Shown here: in pieces, positions 20,203 through 28,840 of the stretch
How positions within the stretch are numbered: the first letter of the stretch is position 1
Layout: the number at the start of each line of letters is the position of its first letter
DNA from: Bradyrhizobium daqingense
GTDB lineage: Bacteria > Pseudomonadota > Alphaproteobacteria > Rhizobiales > Xanthobacteraceae
Reading direction: 5' to 3'
Length of the DNA: 64,000 bases
NCBI RefSeq assembly: GCF_021044685.1
Contig: NZ_CP088014.1
Span: forward strand, 3,830,001 to 3,894,000
The notes under the pieces: generated by a model
Told to the model about the DNA's origin: nothing
The model's input: the letters and a program-made list of their open reading frames with translations, nothing else
The model's database searches: none
Translations under genes and position numbers: made by a program

Positions 20203-20667
20203 TCAATCATGATCCGGATGCTGATGGCTGACGATCGTCGCCATCTTCTCCGGTCCGTAATTCTGCTGCGTGGTCTGGCTCGGCAGATTGGAGATGCCGA
20301 CCACCCAGCCGAGGCGGGATTCGGTGCCGAACTGCCGCGTCGGCACGATGCAGTCGGGCCGGTCGAAAGTACCGGTCATGATCTCGATCCGATCGCCGTC
20401 GATACGGCCGAAGCTCAGCGGCGTGCCGCAGGCAGCGCAAAAGCCGCGCTCGGCGATCGAGGAGGAGCGGAAGAACGACGGCCGTCCCTTGGTCCAGGTG
20501 AGGTCCGTCTTCGTGATATCGGCAAAAGAGGCGAACGGTGCGCCGGACGCCTTCTGGCACATCCGGCAATGGCAGATCGAGACCCTGGTCGGTGCCGTCT
20601 TGACGCCAAAGCGCACGGCGCCGCATTGGCAGCCGCCGGTGAGAACGGGTTTGCTGGTGTCGGTCAT
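20203..20667 (-). CDS. GFA family (CENP-V/GFA domain) zinc protein
   Basis: The 154-residue protein has the Cys pattern of the glutathione-dependent formaldehyde-activating (GFA) fold: GGCQCGAVRF, CHCRMCQKASG and CAACGTPLSF, which bind two zinc ions. Most family members have no proven activity. It overlaps scpB by four bases (ATGA) and is followed 23 bases later by scpA, so it lies inside the mutase operon. Whether it has a role in the pathway is unknown. Confidence 0.88.
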   Translation of the reverse strand: MTDTSKPVLTGGCQCGAVRFGVKTAPTRVSICHCRMCQKASGAPFASFADITKTDLTWTKGRPSFFRSSSIAERGFCAACGTPLSFGRIDGDRIEIMTGTFDRPDCIVPTRQFGTESRLGWVVGISNLPSQTTQQNYGPEKMATIVSHQHPDHD

Positions 20668-22535
20668 GGATGCTCCATCCGTCGGTAGGCGTCCTGCAGT
20701 GTCGCAAGCGCATCGCCGCCGGCGAAGATGAAGCCCGTGACGCCAGCCGCACGGAGTGCCGCTTCAGCCTCGGCTGGGCGGCCTGCCAGATAGATATGCC
20801 GGCAGCCGGCCGTTTGCAGGGCCTTGGCCGCGGCTTCCGCCTGTTCCGCATAGACCTTGTCGCTGGAACACAGGCAGGCGAGTTCGGCCCCCGTGGCCTT
20901 GAAGGCGGCGGCGAGCTTGGCCGGGTCGGCAAAGCCCTCGCTGCCCGTGGCCTCGATGCCGCCGGCCTCGAAGAAGCTTTTTGCAAACGTCGCACGCGCG
21001 GTGAAATCGGCGGGCGTGCCGAGATTGGCCAGAAATACCCTCGGCCGCGCGCCGCGTGCCTTAAACGCGGCATCCGACTTGCCGCGCAGCGCCTCGAACG
21101 GTTCCGCCAGCCGGATCGGCGGCAGCGGCTCGAACTTGTATTTCTGCTCGCCGTAGGGCGGGAGCGCGACCGGTGTCGCTTTCAATACTGTGGCTTCGCT
21201 CTCGTGCAGGTTCGGAAACTCGCTGGCACCGGTCAGCACGTCGCGGCGCTTGGCGACGTTGGCCTCGCGCGCTTTTCGCGCAGCCGCCACCTTGCTCTGG
21301 AACAGACCTTGCTGAAGCGCGGCAAAGGCGCCGCCAGCTTTCTCGCTCTGCTGGAACAGCGCCCAGGCAGCATCGCAAAGCTGGGCGGTCAGTGTCTCGA
21401 TGCCGCCGGCGCCCGCGGCGGGATCGCTGACCTTGGCGAGGTTGCTTTCCTCCAGCAGCAGAAGCTGCGTGTTGCGCGCCGCGCGGCGCGCGAAGGGATC
21501 GGGCAGTCCGAGCGCGAGCGTGTGCGGCAGCACCGTGATCGCGTTGGCGCCGGCAAGCCCCGCCGCGAAGGTCGCAATCGTCGCACGCAGCATGTTCACG
21601 TAAGGATCGCGCTGCGTCAGCATGCGCCAGGCGGTGTCGGCGGCGATGAACAGCGGCTTTGGCGTCAGGCCGCAGGCGACCTCGATGCGCGCCCAGAGCA
21701 GCCGCAGCGCGCGGAATTTCGCCATGGTCAGGAACTGGTCGGCATCGGCGGAAAGCCGCGCATAGACCATGTCCTGCGCAGCTTCCAGCGGAATGCCGGC
21801 GCCTTCGATCGCGCGCAGATAAGCGAGGCCGCAGGTCAGCACGAAGGCGAGCTCCTGCACCTCGGAGCCGCCGGCATCGTGGATGGCGCGCCCGTCGGTC
21901 GACAGGAACGGTCCTTTGAAGCCAAGTCCGGCGAGGCCCTTGATGGCGCCGCTCACGGCGGGAACGATCTCCTCCCAGCTGTAGGGGCTGTGACCCCATA
22001 CCGCGAGAGCCGCCAGCGGATCGAGGCCGAAGCGGATGTCGCAGGCGGCGGGGTCGAGGCCCGCGTTCTTCACATATTCCGCGACATGGATCGCGGCCAT
22101 CCGCGATTGCGGACTGATCTGGAGCTCGAGACCGATGCCGGCATCGAGATGGATGTCCTTCAAGACCTTTGCGACCGCGTCGGCCGAAGGTTCCAGGCCG
22201 AAGCCATGCGCGCCGCTGCCGCCGGCGAACACCAGTGCCAGCCCCGTCGCGCCGTTCTCCAGATCCTGCAACGCCTGCGCATTCGCCATGGCCGCATCGG
22301 GATGGTCGACCCGCTGCATGATCTGCCAGGGTGCGGCTTGTGGCCGCCCCACCACGGGCGCAACGCCCTTGGCGCGCGGATAGAGCGGTTCGATCTTCAA
22401 TCCGTCGTAGGTCTTGCCGACCAGCTTCTCGAACGGCGCGCCCTTCAGCACGCCGTCGACGAGCTTGCGCCAGTCTTCGACGGTCGCCTTGGGGAAATCC
22501 GCCGCCAGCGGCAGGTCGTCAGTCACGGAGGTCAT
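20664..22535 (-). CDS. scpB: Methylmalonyl-CoA mutase small subunit
   Basis: The 623-residue protein is homologous to the large subunit in its barrel domain (LPLAADFPKATVEDWRKLVDG at the start) but lacks the B12-ligand DxHxxG motif in its C-terminal domain. There the corresponding segment reads LANLGTPADFTARATF. This is typical of the non-catalytic beta subunit. ATG 22535 (MTSVTDDLPL) is chosen over the upstream start at 22553. First gene of the mutase operon. Confidence 0.93.
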   Translation of the reverse strand: MTSVTDDLPLAADFPKATVEDWRKLVDGVLKGAPFEKLVGKTYDGLKIEPLYPRAKGVAPVVGRPQAAPWQIMQRVDHPDAAMANAQALQDLENGATGLALVFAGGSGAHGFGLEPSADAVAKVLKDIHLDAGIGLELQISPQSRMAAIHVAEYVKNAGLDPAACDIRFGLDPLAALAVWGHSPYSWEEIVPAVSGAIKGLAGLGFKGPFLSTDGRAIHDAGGSEVQELAFVLTCGLAYLRAIEGAGIPLEAAQDMVYARLSADADQFLTMAKFRALRLLWARIEVACGLTPKPLFIAADTAWRMLTQRDPYVNMLRATIATFAAGLAGANAITVLPHTLALGLPDPFARRAARNTQLLLLEESNLAKVSDPAAGAGGIETLTAQLCDAAWALFQQSEKAGGAFAALQQGLFQSKVAAARKAREANVAKRRDVLTGASEFPNLHESEATVLKATPVALPPYGEQKYKFEPLPPIRLAEPFEALRGKSDAAFKARGARPRVFLANLGTPADFTARATFAKSFFEAGGIEATGSEGFADPAKLAAAFKATGAELACLCSSDKVYAEQAEAAAKALQTAGCRHIYLAGRPAEAEAALRAAGVTGFIFAGGDALATLQDAYRRMEHP

Positions 22536-22616
22536 GCGGCGAGGGGCTCCCAAACGTATCGTTGTTCGCAGGCGAAAATGCCACGGCGGACCGTCCCTGC
22601 AAACGGCTGTTTTTGG

Positions 22617-23108
22617 TTAACCGGTATCCGGAAGCCGCTCAATGCCTTGCGTCGAGACGCTGGCGAGACCGTCACGCACACGAATGCCTGCTATCACGCG
22701 CTCGGCCGCGATTTCGGCCAGCGGTACCAGCACGAAGGCCCGTTCGAACAGGCGCGGATGCGGCAGCGTCAGATCCGGCTTCTGCAAGGACACATCGTCG
22801 TAGGCGATCATGTCGAGATCGAGCGTCCGCGGACCCCATCGCCGCGCCTTCTCCCGCGTGCGGCCGAACTTCTGCTCGACCTTCTGAAGCACGAACAGCA
22901 GCGCATGCGGATCGAGATCAGTCTCGATTTCGATGCAGGCATTGATGAAGGGCGCCTGGTCCTCGTCGCCCCAGGGCGGCGTCGTGTAGTCCGACGAGCG
23001 CGCGATCAGCGCGGCTTGCGCCATGCCGCAAATGTGCGCGATCGCTTTTTTGAATGTCGCGCGGACATCGCCGACATTGCCGCCGAGAGCGATCAGCACG
23101 CTCGCCAT
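22617..23108 (-). CDS. folK: 6-hydroxymethyl-7,8-dihydropterin pyrophosphokinase
   Basis: The 163-residue enzyme transfers pyrophosphate from ATP to hydroxymethyl-dihydropterin in folate synthesis. Signatures: LIALGGNVGDVR at the start, the RRWGPRTLDLDMIAYDD motif with the metal-binding DxD, and LPHPRLFERAFVLVPLAEI. The start ATG overlaps the folB stop (TGATG). Last gene of folP-folB-folK. Confidence 0.95.
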   Translation of the reverse strand: MASVLIALGGNVGDVRATFKKAIAHICGMAQAALIARSSDYTTPPWGDEDQAPFINACIEIETDLDPHALLFVLQKVEQKFGRTREKARRWGPRTLDLDMIAYDDVSLQKPDLTLPHPRLFERAFVLVPLAEIAAERVIAGIRVRDGLASVSTQGIERLPDTG

Positions 23109-23476
23109 CAGGGATGCCGCGAGCGTGTCAGCATGATGCCGACATCGTCGAAGATCGCGGCGATCGGCGCGTGCGGCTTGTGCACCGTGATCTTCACGGC
23201 GCGGATGCGCGGGAAGTGCGACAGGATGGCATCGGCCACCGCGCCGGCGGCACGCTCCAACAGCTTGTAATTGGTGTTCTTGAACGCCGCGGTCGTCGTC
23301 GCCACCACCTCGGCGTAAGACACGGTGTCCGCGAGCCGGTCGCTGCGCGAGGGCTCCGACAGGTCGGTATAGAGTTCGAGGTCGATGACGAAGCGCTGGC
23401 CGACCTCGGTCTCGTGATCCATCACGCCGTGGCGGGCATGGATCGACAGGCCGGTCACGAAGATCGTATCGGTCAT
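23108..23476 (-). CDS. folB: Dihydroneopterin aldolase
   Basis: The 122-residue enzyme cleaves dihydroneopterin to hydroxymethyl-dihydropterin and glycolaldehyde. Family motifs are IFVTGLSIHARHGVMDHE near the start, DTVSYAEV with the active-site Tyr, LLERAAGAVADAIL, and VKITVHKPHAPI with the catalytic Lys. The gene overlaps both folP and folK, indicating tight translational coupling. Confidence 0.95.
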   Translation of the reverse strand: MTDTIFVTGLSIHARHGVMDHETEVGQRFVIDLELYTDLSEPSRSDRLADTVSYAEVVATTTAAFKNTNYKLLERAAGAVADAILSHFPRIRAVKITVHKPHAPIAAIFDDVGIMLTRSRHP

Positions 23477-24333
23477 TGCTTGCTCTCGATTGCATGCGCG
23501 ACCCGCAAGGCCTGCAAGGTCTCGGCGACGTCATGGGTCCGGATGATCCTGGCGCCGCGCTGCGCGGCGATCAGATGTGCGGCGATCGAGCCGGCGAGGC
23601 GCTCTTTCGGCTCCGACGGCGACACCGAGGCGATGAAGCGCTTGCGCGAGGCGCCGACCAGGATCGGCAGGCCGAACATGTCGAGCTCGCGCAGCCGCGC
23701 CAGCGCGATCATGCTCTGCTCGGCCGTCTTGCCGAAGCCGATGCCGGGATCGAGCACGATCTTCTCGCGCGCGATGCCGGCCTTGGCGGCGATATCCAGC
23801 GAGCGCAGGAAGAAGGTCTTCATGTCAGTGACGATGTCGATGCTGGGATCGGCCGTGTCGCGGTTGTGCATGACGATGACCGGAACACCTCGTGCCGCCA
23901 CCAGCGGCGCCATGGCGGCGTCGCGTTGCAGGCCCCAGACGTCATTGACGACAGCCACGCCCTGGTCGAGTGCGAAGGCTGCCACTTCCGCTTTCATGCT
24001 GTCGATCGAGACAGGCACGCCGAGAGCTACGATGCCTGCCAGCACCGGCTCCAGCCGGGTCAGTTCGTCAGCCGCCGTGACCGGCTGGGCGCCCGTGTAG
24101 GGCCGGGTCGACTCGGCGCCGATATCGATGATGTCGACGCCATCAGCGACCATCGCCCGGGCCCGGGCGAGCGCCTGCTCTGGCGCGACGAACCTGCCTC
24201 CGTCGGAGAAAGAGTCCGGGGTGACATTGAGCACGCCCATCACCGCCGGAACGGGCCGTTCCAACAGCGTCCGCAGCACGTCAGCCCCGGCCGAGCCGGC
24301 CGCCGGGACGGATGGGGAGGGCGACGCATTCAT
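23473..24333 (-). CDS. folP: Dihydropteroate synthase
   Basis: The 286-residue TIM-barrel enzyme condenses dihydropterin pyrophosphate with p-aminobenzoate and is the target of sulfonamides. Motifs: VMGVLNVTPDSFSDGGRF, DIIDIGAESTRPYTG, the GVPVIVMHNRD strand, and DPGIGFGKTAEQS, then VGASRKRFI. ATG 24333 is chosen; the longer frame begins with TTG at 24369. First gene of the folate unit; a long palindromic repeat lies just upstream. Confidence 0.96.
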   Translation of the reverse strand: MNASPSPSVPAAGSAGADVLRTLLERPVPAVMGVLNVTPDSFSDGGRFVAPEQALARARAMVADGVDIIDIGAESTRPYTGAQPVTAADELTRLEPVLAGIVALGVPVSIDSMKAEVAAFALDQGVAVVNDVWGLQRDAAMAPLVAARGVPVIVMHNRDTADPSIDIVTDMKTFFLRSLDIAAKAGIAREKIVLDPGIGFGKTAEQSMIALARLRELDMFGLPILVGASRKRFIASVSPSEPKERLAGSIAAHLIAAQRGARIIRTHDVAETLQALRVAHAIESKQ

Positions 24334-24426
24334 GCGGCCCGCTTTAGCGGGCGGGGAGGGGGGATTCAAGGCGGGATTGGCGGGCTTTGGGCGTGGCCGG
24401 ACGTTACGCGGGATGATCGCACCCGT

Positions 24427-24562
24427 GCCCCGGACGCAGCGCAGCGCTTCTTCAGCGGTGCGGTGCAGAGCCGGGGCCCATGTCGCCGAGAGCTGTTTGC
24501 GTAGGATGGGTCCCGGCTCTGCGCAGCAACGCTAAAGGCGTTGCAGCGCGTCCGGGACATGA
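24427..24562. repeat. Intergenic palindromic repeat, family D
   Basis: The left arm CCCGGACGCAGCGCAGCGC, followed by GCAGAGCCGGGGCCCA, is complementary to the right arm TGGGTCCCGGCTCTGCGCAGC and GCGTTGCAGCGCGTCCGGG. The whole forms a long cruciform with an internal hairpin (AACGCTAAAGGCGTT). It lies between folP and the DUF4332 gene, both on the minus strand. Confidence 0.8.
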
Positions 24563-24577
24563 GACCGAACGCCCGCG

Positions 24578-24985
24578 CTAATACGTGATCTTCGGCTGAA
24601 GCTTCTTCGCCTTGGCGATGATGTCGCTGACCGACTTCTCGGAAGGCAGGATGCGGAGAAGCTTCTTCTTCTCATTGGCGTCCCGCATGCTCTGGGCGAG
24701 CCTTGCCGGATTCCGATAGGCGAGTTCGCGCACGGTGGTGACGCCGGCAGCGCGAACGAGGTTGACCTTGGCCCGGCCCATGCCGGGGATGCGCATGTAG
24801 TCGGAGACGTTGGCCCATTCCAAGAGCTGCTGCTCGCTGATGCCGGTCTTGGCGGACAGCGCCTTGCGGCCCTTCACGGTCGAAGCCGCCTCGAGCAGCG
24901 CGTCGGTGGTGCGGATTCCCTGCGCCTTCAATTTGTTGGCGGCAAAGGTCGACAGGCCCTCAATCTCGGAGATCGGATATGTCAT
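24578..24985 (-). CDS. DUF4332 domain protein (helix-hairpin-helix type)
   Basis: The 135-residue protein contains two helix-hairpin-helix-like units: ISEIEGLSTFAANKLKAQGI and MRIPGMGRAKVNLVRAAGV. These are characteristic of DUF4332 and resemble DNA-binding HhH motifs, but no activity is established. ATG 24985 (MTYPISEIEG) fits the family start. It follows the next gene upstream by 25 bases, so the two are probably co-transcribed. Confidence 0.8.
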   Translation of the reverse strand: MTYPISEIEGLSTFAANKLKAQGIRTTDALLEAASTVKGRKALSAKTGISEQQLLEWANVSDYMRIPGMGRAKVNLVRAAGVTTVRELAYRNPARLAQSMRDANEKKKLLRILPSEKSVSDIIAKAKKLQPKITY

Positions 24986-25010
24986 GATACTCGATATGAA
25001 ATGCGTGGCT

Positions 25011-25376
25011 TCAGGCGAATTGGCTGAGGCCCGGCGTCCCCGCGATGATCTTGCCCATCTGATCCGCTCCGATTTTGTCTCGGCCGAAGCGGAAAAGTTC
25101 ACGGGCGATGTTTTGAATCTCCGACATGCCGAGCCCAAGGCCCATCAGGCGCGTGCCGACGGCCATCAGGCCGCCGCCCATCAGCCGCGACAGTCCGCCG
25201 CCGCTCCTGGACGCTTCGATCGCGGCTTCCGCACCTGGGATATGGTCGATCAGAGCTTGCACGCTGTCGGGAGGACCCTCGCTGCGGAGGAAGCCCAGGA
25301 TAATGCCGACAGTTTTTTCCGCGACAGCACTATCTATGCTGGCGTTCGCCGCCAGCCGTCCGATCAGCTCGTCCAT
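25011..25376 (-). CDS. Small helical protein, DUF2267/DUF2780-like
   Basis: The 121-residue protein has an N-terminal helical bundle (MDELIGRLAANASIDSAV) and a Gly-rich hydrophobic middle (GGGLSRLMGGGLMAVGTRLMG). The pattern recalls DUF2267 or DUF2780 proteins, but I cannot decide between them. No signal peptide. Probably first gene of a two-gene unit with the DUF4332 gene. Confidence 0.65.
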   Translation of the reverse strand: MDELIGRLAANASIDSAVAEKTVGIILGFLRSEGPPDSVQALIDHIPGAEAAIEASRSGGGLSRLMGGGLMAVGTRLMGLGLGMSEIQNIARELFRFGRDKIGADQMGKIIAGTPGLSQFA

Positions 25377-25713
25377 ATGGCCTGCCCCTCAGCCGGTTCA
25401 CATGCCGGAATATTGTTTTCGAAAATGATCTTGAGCCGGTGCGATGTGAAATACAAGCGATGAACGCATGGGTGGTCGCGATTCATCCTCGAACGCCTAG
25501 AAGTGTTGCAGCGGCGCAAGAGCAGAGATGGAAACGGCGGTAAATTGCCGCGTTGCGAGCACGTCGTTCCGACTTTCGGCTGAAGTTTCCGACAATGTCG
25601 CACGCGGCGGACACGTTGAATGGTTTTAATCGGCGCGCGACATGCGTTAAACTACGGAACTGGTGCGTTCGAGTCTCGATACGCGAAATACGACAGAGAG
25701 ATCAGAGAGAAAA
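25377..25713. other. 337-bp intergenic region between divergent genes
   Basis: It should contain promoters for the ATPase gene (plus) and the DUF2267-like gene (minus). The only marked feature is the palindrome TTTTCGAAAA at 25416-25425, 40 bases upstream of the minus-strand gene. No tRNA or open frame was found. Confidence 0.45.
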
Positions 25714-27336
25714 ATGACCGCACAGGACAGCAAGCTCGGCGACACCGACGGCAAGATCTTCGTCGGCAAGGGAGACGAGCAGGCCTGGCTGACGCTGGCG
25801 CTCGCCAATCGCCATGGCCTCGTCACGGGTGCCACCGGAACCGGCAAGACGGTGACGCTGCAGGTGATGGCGGAAGGATTTGCGCGCGCGGGCGTTCCGG
25901 TCTTCGCAGCCGACATCAAGGGCGACCTCTCCGGCATATCGGAGGTCGGCGAGCCCAAGGATTTCATCGTCAAGCGCGCCACCGAGATGGGTCTGAACTT
26001 CCAGCCGGACCAGTTCTCGACGGTGTTCTGGGATGTGTTCGGCGAGCAGGGCCACCCGGTGCGGGCGACCGTCACCGAGATGGGGCCGCTTCTGCTCGCG
26101 CGCATGCTCGATCTGAACGAGGTACAGGAAGGCGTGCTCAACGTCGCCTTTCGTGTCGCCGACGACAACGGTCTCACCTTGATCGACATGAAGGACCTGC
26201 GCGCGCTGCTCGATGCCATCGTGCCCAGCACTGCGAAGAAAGGGGCGGACGCGGAGGAAGATCAGTTCGCCGCGATCCGCAAGGCCGCCCAGGGCTTCGG
26301 CAACGTCACCAAGGCGACCGTCGGCACCATCCAGCGCCAGCTTCTGGTGCTGGAAAACCAGGGCGGTACCAGCTTCTTCGGCGAACCGGCGCTGACGTTG
26401 AAGGATTTCATGAAGACCGACCGCGACGGCCGCGGCATGGTCAACATTCTCGTCGCCGACAAGCTGCTCCAGAGCCCCCGGCTTTACGCGACATTCCTGT
26501 TGTGGATGTTGTCGGAGCTGTTCGAGGAATTGCCCGAGGCGGGCGACCTGTCCAAGCCCAAGCTCGTGTTCTTCTTCGACGAGGCCCACCTGTTGTTCAA
26601 CGACGCGCCCAAGGCGCTGATGGACAAGATCGAGCAAGTGGTGCGCCTGATCCGCTCCAAGGGCGTCGGCGTCTATTTCGTGACGCAGAACCCGGTCGAC
26701 GTCCCCGATCGCGTGCTCGGGCAGCTGGGCAACCGCGTCCAGCATGCGCTGCGCGCCTTCACGCCGCGCGACCAGAAGGCGGTCGCTGCCGCGGCCCAGA
26801 CCTTCCGGCCCAATCCGAAGCTCGACACCACCAAGGTGATCACGGAGCTCGGCAAGGGCGAGGCGCTGGTCTCCTTCCTCGAAGGCAACGGCACACCGTC
26901 GATGGTCGAGCGCGTGATGATCCGGCCGCCATCGGCACGGATCGGATCGATCACGCCGGAGGAGCGCAAGGCGATCATGGCCGCGAGCCCGGTCAAGGGC
27001 AAATATGACACCGCCGTCGATTCCGAGTCCGCCTACGAGATGCTTCAGAAGCGCATCGCCGGCACGGCCGTGACAGCCGACGGTCCGGCGGATGGAAGCG
27101 GTGGCGGCATTCTCGGCCAGATCGGATCGATCGTCGGCACCATTTTTGGCACGAACGTCAAGCGCGGCCGTCTGTCGACCGGCCAGGTCATTGCGCGCGA
27201 CGTGACGCGATCCGTGACCAATCAGGTGATCGGAGGAATGGCCGCCAATATCGGCAAGTCGGTCGCTGGCCAGCTCGGTGGCTCGATCGGCCGCACGCTG
27301 GTGCGGGGCGCGCTCGGCGGACTGCTGCGGCGATAG
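25714..27336 (+). CDS. HerA-type ATPase, DUF853 family
   Basis: The 540-residue P-loop ATPase of the HerA/FtsK superfamily has Walker A GATGTGKT (about residues 44-51), Walker B LVFFFDEAHLLF, and the sensor/arginine region YFVTQNPVDVPD, then GQLGNRVQHALRAFTPRD. These fit the DUF853 (helicase HerA C-terminal-like) family. The last ~100 residues are Gly-rich with hydrophobic stretches (GGGILGQIGSIVGTIFG), suggesting membrane contact. ATG 25714 gives the typical N-terminus. Its cellular role is not established. Confidence 0.9.
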   Translation: MTAQDSKLGDTDGKIFVGKGDEQAWLTLALANRHGLVTGATGTGKTVTLQVMAEGFARAGVPVFAADIKGDLSGISEVGEPKDFIVKRATEMGLNFQPDQFSTVFWDVFGEQGHPVRATVTEMGPLLLARMLDLNEVQEGVLNVAFRVADDNGLTLIDMKDLRALLDAIVPSTAKKGADAEEDQFAAIRKAAQGFGNVTKATVGTIQRQLLVLENQGGTSFFGEPALTLKDFMKTDRDGRGMVNILVADKLLQSPRLYATFLLWMLSELFEELPEAGDLSKPKLVFFFDEAHLLFNDAPKALMDKIEQVVRLIRSKGVGVYFVTQNPVDVPDRVLGQLGNRVQHALRAFTPRDQKAVAAAAQTFRPNPKLDTTKVITELGKGEALVSFLEGNGTPSMVERVMIRPPSARIGSITPEERKAIMAASPVKGKYDTAVDSESAYEMLQKRIAGTAVTADGPADGSGGGILGQIGSIVGTIFGTNVKRGRLSTGQVIARDVTRSVTNQVIGGMAANIGKSVAGQLGGSIGRTLVRGALGGLLRR

Positions 27337-27487
27337 GCAAGTCCTGCTTGGGAGATCGGCCGGTCGGGTACTTGCCGCCGCGCGCGGGGGCAGAGCGGAT
27401 CACTAAAGGCACAAATTCCGGTGAGGGGCTCTCCAAGCGGCCACCCATCTGCTACGTGCTACTCTGCCGCCTCACTGGACCGCACCT

Positions 27488-28816
27488 GTGACCTCGACTG
27501 CCCCGTTAGCTAAACCCGATGCGCCGAGACGCTTGTCGCTGCGTGCGCCGCTGGACCTGCTCTTCCTGTTCTGTTGCGTGCTCCTGACCGCCGACGTGCT
27601 CGTCCCCGAGATCTTCGGCAACGGCAAGACCAAGGATTACGGGCTGTGGTACTGGGCCGGGCAACAAGTCTTGCAGGGGCGGCCGCTCTATCCCAGCCAG
27701 GCGAGCGCGTATTTCGAGTTCATCTATCCACCGCTGCCGGCGATCCTGCTGGCGATCCCGAGCTGGTTGGGCAAGATCCCGCTCTATGTCGTCCTGTCGA
27801 TCCTGAATGCGCTGGCATGGTGGTACACCGGGACGTTCTCCCAGGTCTTGGCCAGATCGGACCACAAGCCCGGTCCCTGGCTGGAAGCGCTGCCTGCCGT
27901 CGTCACCGTGACCTTCGTGTTCGACATGTTCGACCTCGGCCAGCCGAACCTCGTTCTGCTGGCGATGATGCTCTACGGCTTCTGGAGCCTGCGACAGCAG
28001 CGGCCGTGGCTCGCAGGCTTCATGTTCGCGCTCGCCACCGCCATCAAGGTGTTCCCGATCGCGGTGCTGCCCTATCTGGTCTGGCGGGGGAAGTGGGCAA
28101 GCGTTGCCGCGACGCTCGCCTTCACCGGCATCCTTCTCTATGTCGTGCCGGCACCGATCCGCGGCTTCGAGCGCAACGCCGCCGAGCTCAAGACCTGGTA
28201 CCAGGCCATGGTCGGGACGAGCTCGGAAAAAGGCTTCGGCCAGCGCGACGAGCAGAATTGGTCGTGGGTCAACCAGTCTCTCATTGCCGTCACGCATCGC
28301 CTGGTCCGGCCGATCAACTACAACCAGGAAGATCCCAACAAGCCGCCACGCACGATGAACGTCATCGATGTCGATTACAAGACGGCGAACTGGATCGTGC
28401 TGGTGCTCGCGACGCTGCTCGGCCTTGGCTTCATCGCTGTCATACCGCGGCAAGCACGGCGAACGGCGCGCTCCGATGCCGAGGAACTGGGCATTCTGTT
28501 CTGCCTGATGACGATCGCTTCGCCGCTGGCGCGGCAATACTATTTCATGTGGCTGTTCTTCCCGATCACGGTGCTGGTGCTTCGCGCCGCCTTCGACGTG
28601 CGCCTGCGTGTGCGGCTCGGAACCTGGCTTGCTTTGGGCTCGGCCGGCATCCTCATGCTGCTGTCGTTGCCGTGGTTTCCCAATGTCATCCAGGCCTCGG
28701 GCAATAACCTCATAGCGACCGCAATCCTGGCAGGTACCCTCGCATGGCACATCCGGCATCCGCCGGTTGCGGCTAGCTCCGAGCCGGCGGGAGGGCTAAA
28801 AGCGCAGACGTCTTGA
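27488..28816 (+). CDS. Glycosyltransferase family 87-like (DUF2029) membrane protein
   Basis: The 442-residue protein has about ten membrane helices. The first periplasmic loop contains DYGLWYWAGQQVLQGRPLYP, followed by FIYPPLPAIL, and a later loop has ATAIKVFPIAVLPYL. All are typical of DUF2029/GT87 mannosyltransferase-like proteins, which use polyprenyl-phosphate sugars. The start is GTG at 27488. The next gene follows 24 bases later but is functionally unrelated. Confidence 0.85.
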   Translation: MTSTAPLAKPDAPRRLSLRAPLDLLFLFCCVLLTADVLVPEIFGNGKTKDYGLWYWAGQQVLQGRPLYPSQASAYFEFIYPPLPAILLAIPSWLGKIPLYVVLSILNALAWWYTGTFSQVLARSDHKPGPWLEALPAVVTVTFVFDMFDLGQPNLVLLAMMLYGFWSLRQQRPWLAGFMFALATAIKVFPIAVLPYLVWRGKWASVAATLAFTGILLYVVPAPIRGFERNAAELKTWYQAMVGTSSEKGFGQRDEQNWSWVNQSLIAVTHRLVRPINYNQEDPNKPPRTMNVIDVDYKTANWIVLVLATLLGLGFIAVIPRQARRTARSDAEELGILFCLMTIASPLARQYYFMWLFFPITVLVLRAAFDVRLRVRLGTWLALGSAGILMLLSLPWFPNVIQASGNNLIATAILAGTLAWHIRHPPVAASSEPAGGLKAQTS

Positions 28817-28840
28817 GACCTCACAATCGGGAATTCGACC

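Noticed and set aside
20670..23270. Long plus-strand open frame (866 codons) opposite scpB
   Set aside because: Antisense to well-supported genes (scpB, folK); the frame has low-complexity Arg/Gly/His content typical of high-GC shadow frames and no recognisable domain.
25416..25425. TTTTCGAAAA as a third GntR operator
   Set aside because: Shares the 10-bp core of the GntR palindromes but not the outer A/T pair, and the neighbouring genes have no link to the catabolic cluster. Short AT-rich palindromes arise by chance.
25655..25680. GTTCGAGTC resembling a tRNA T-loop
   Set aside because: Flanking bases do not form the T-stem, and no acceptor or anticodon arm can be drawn.
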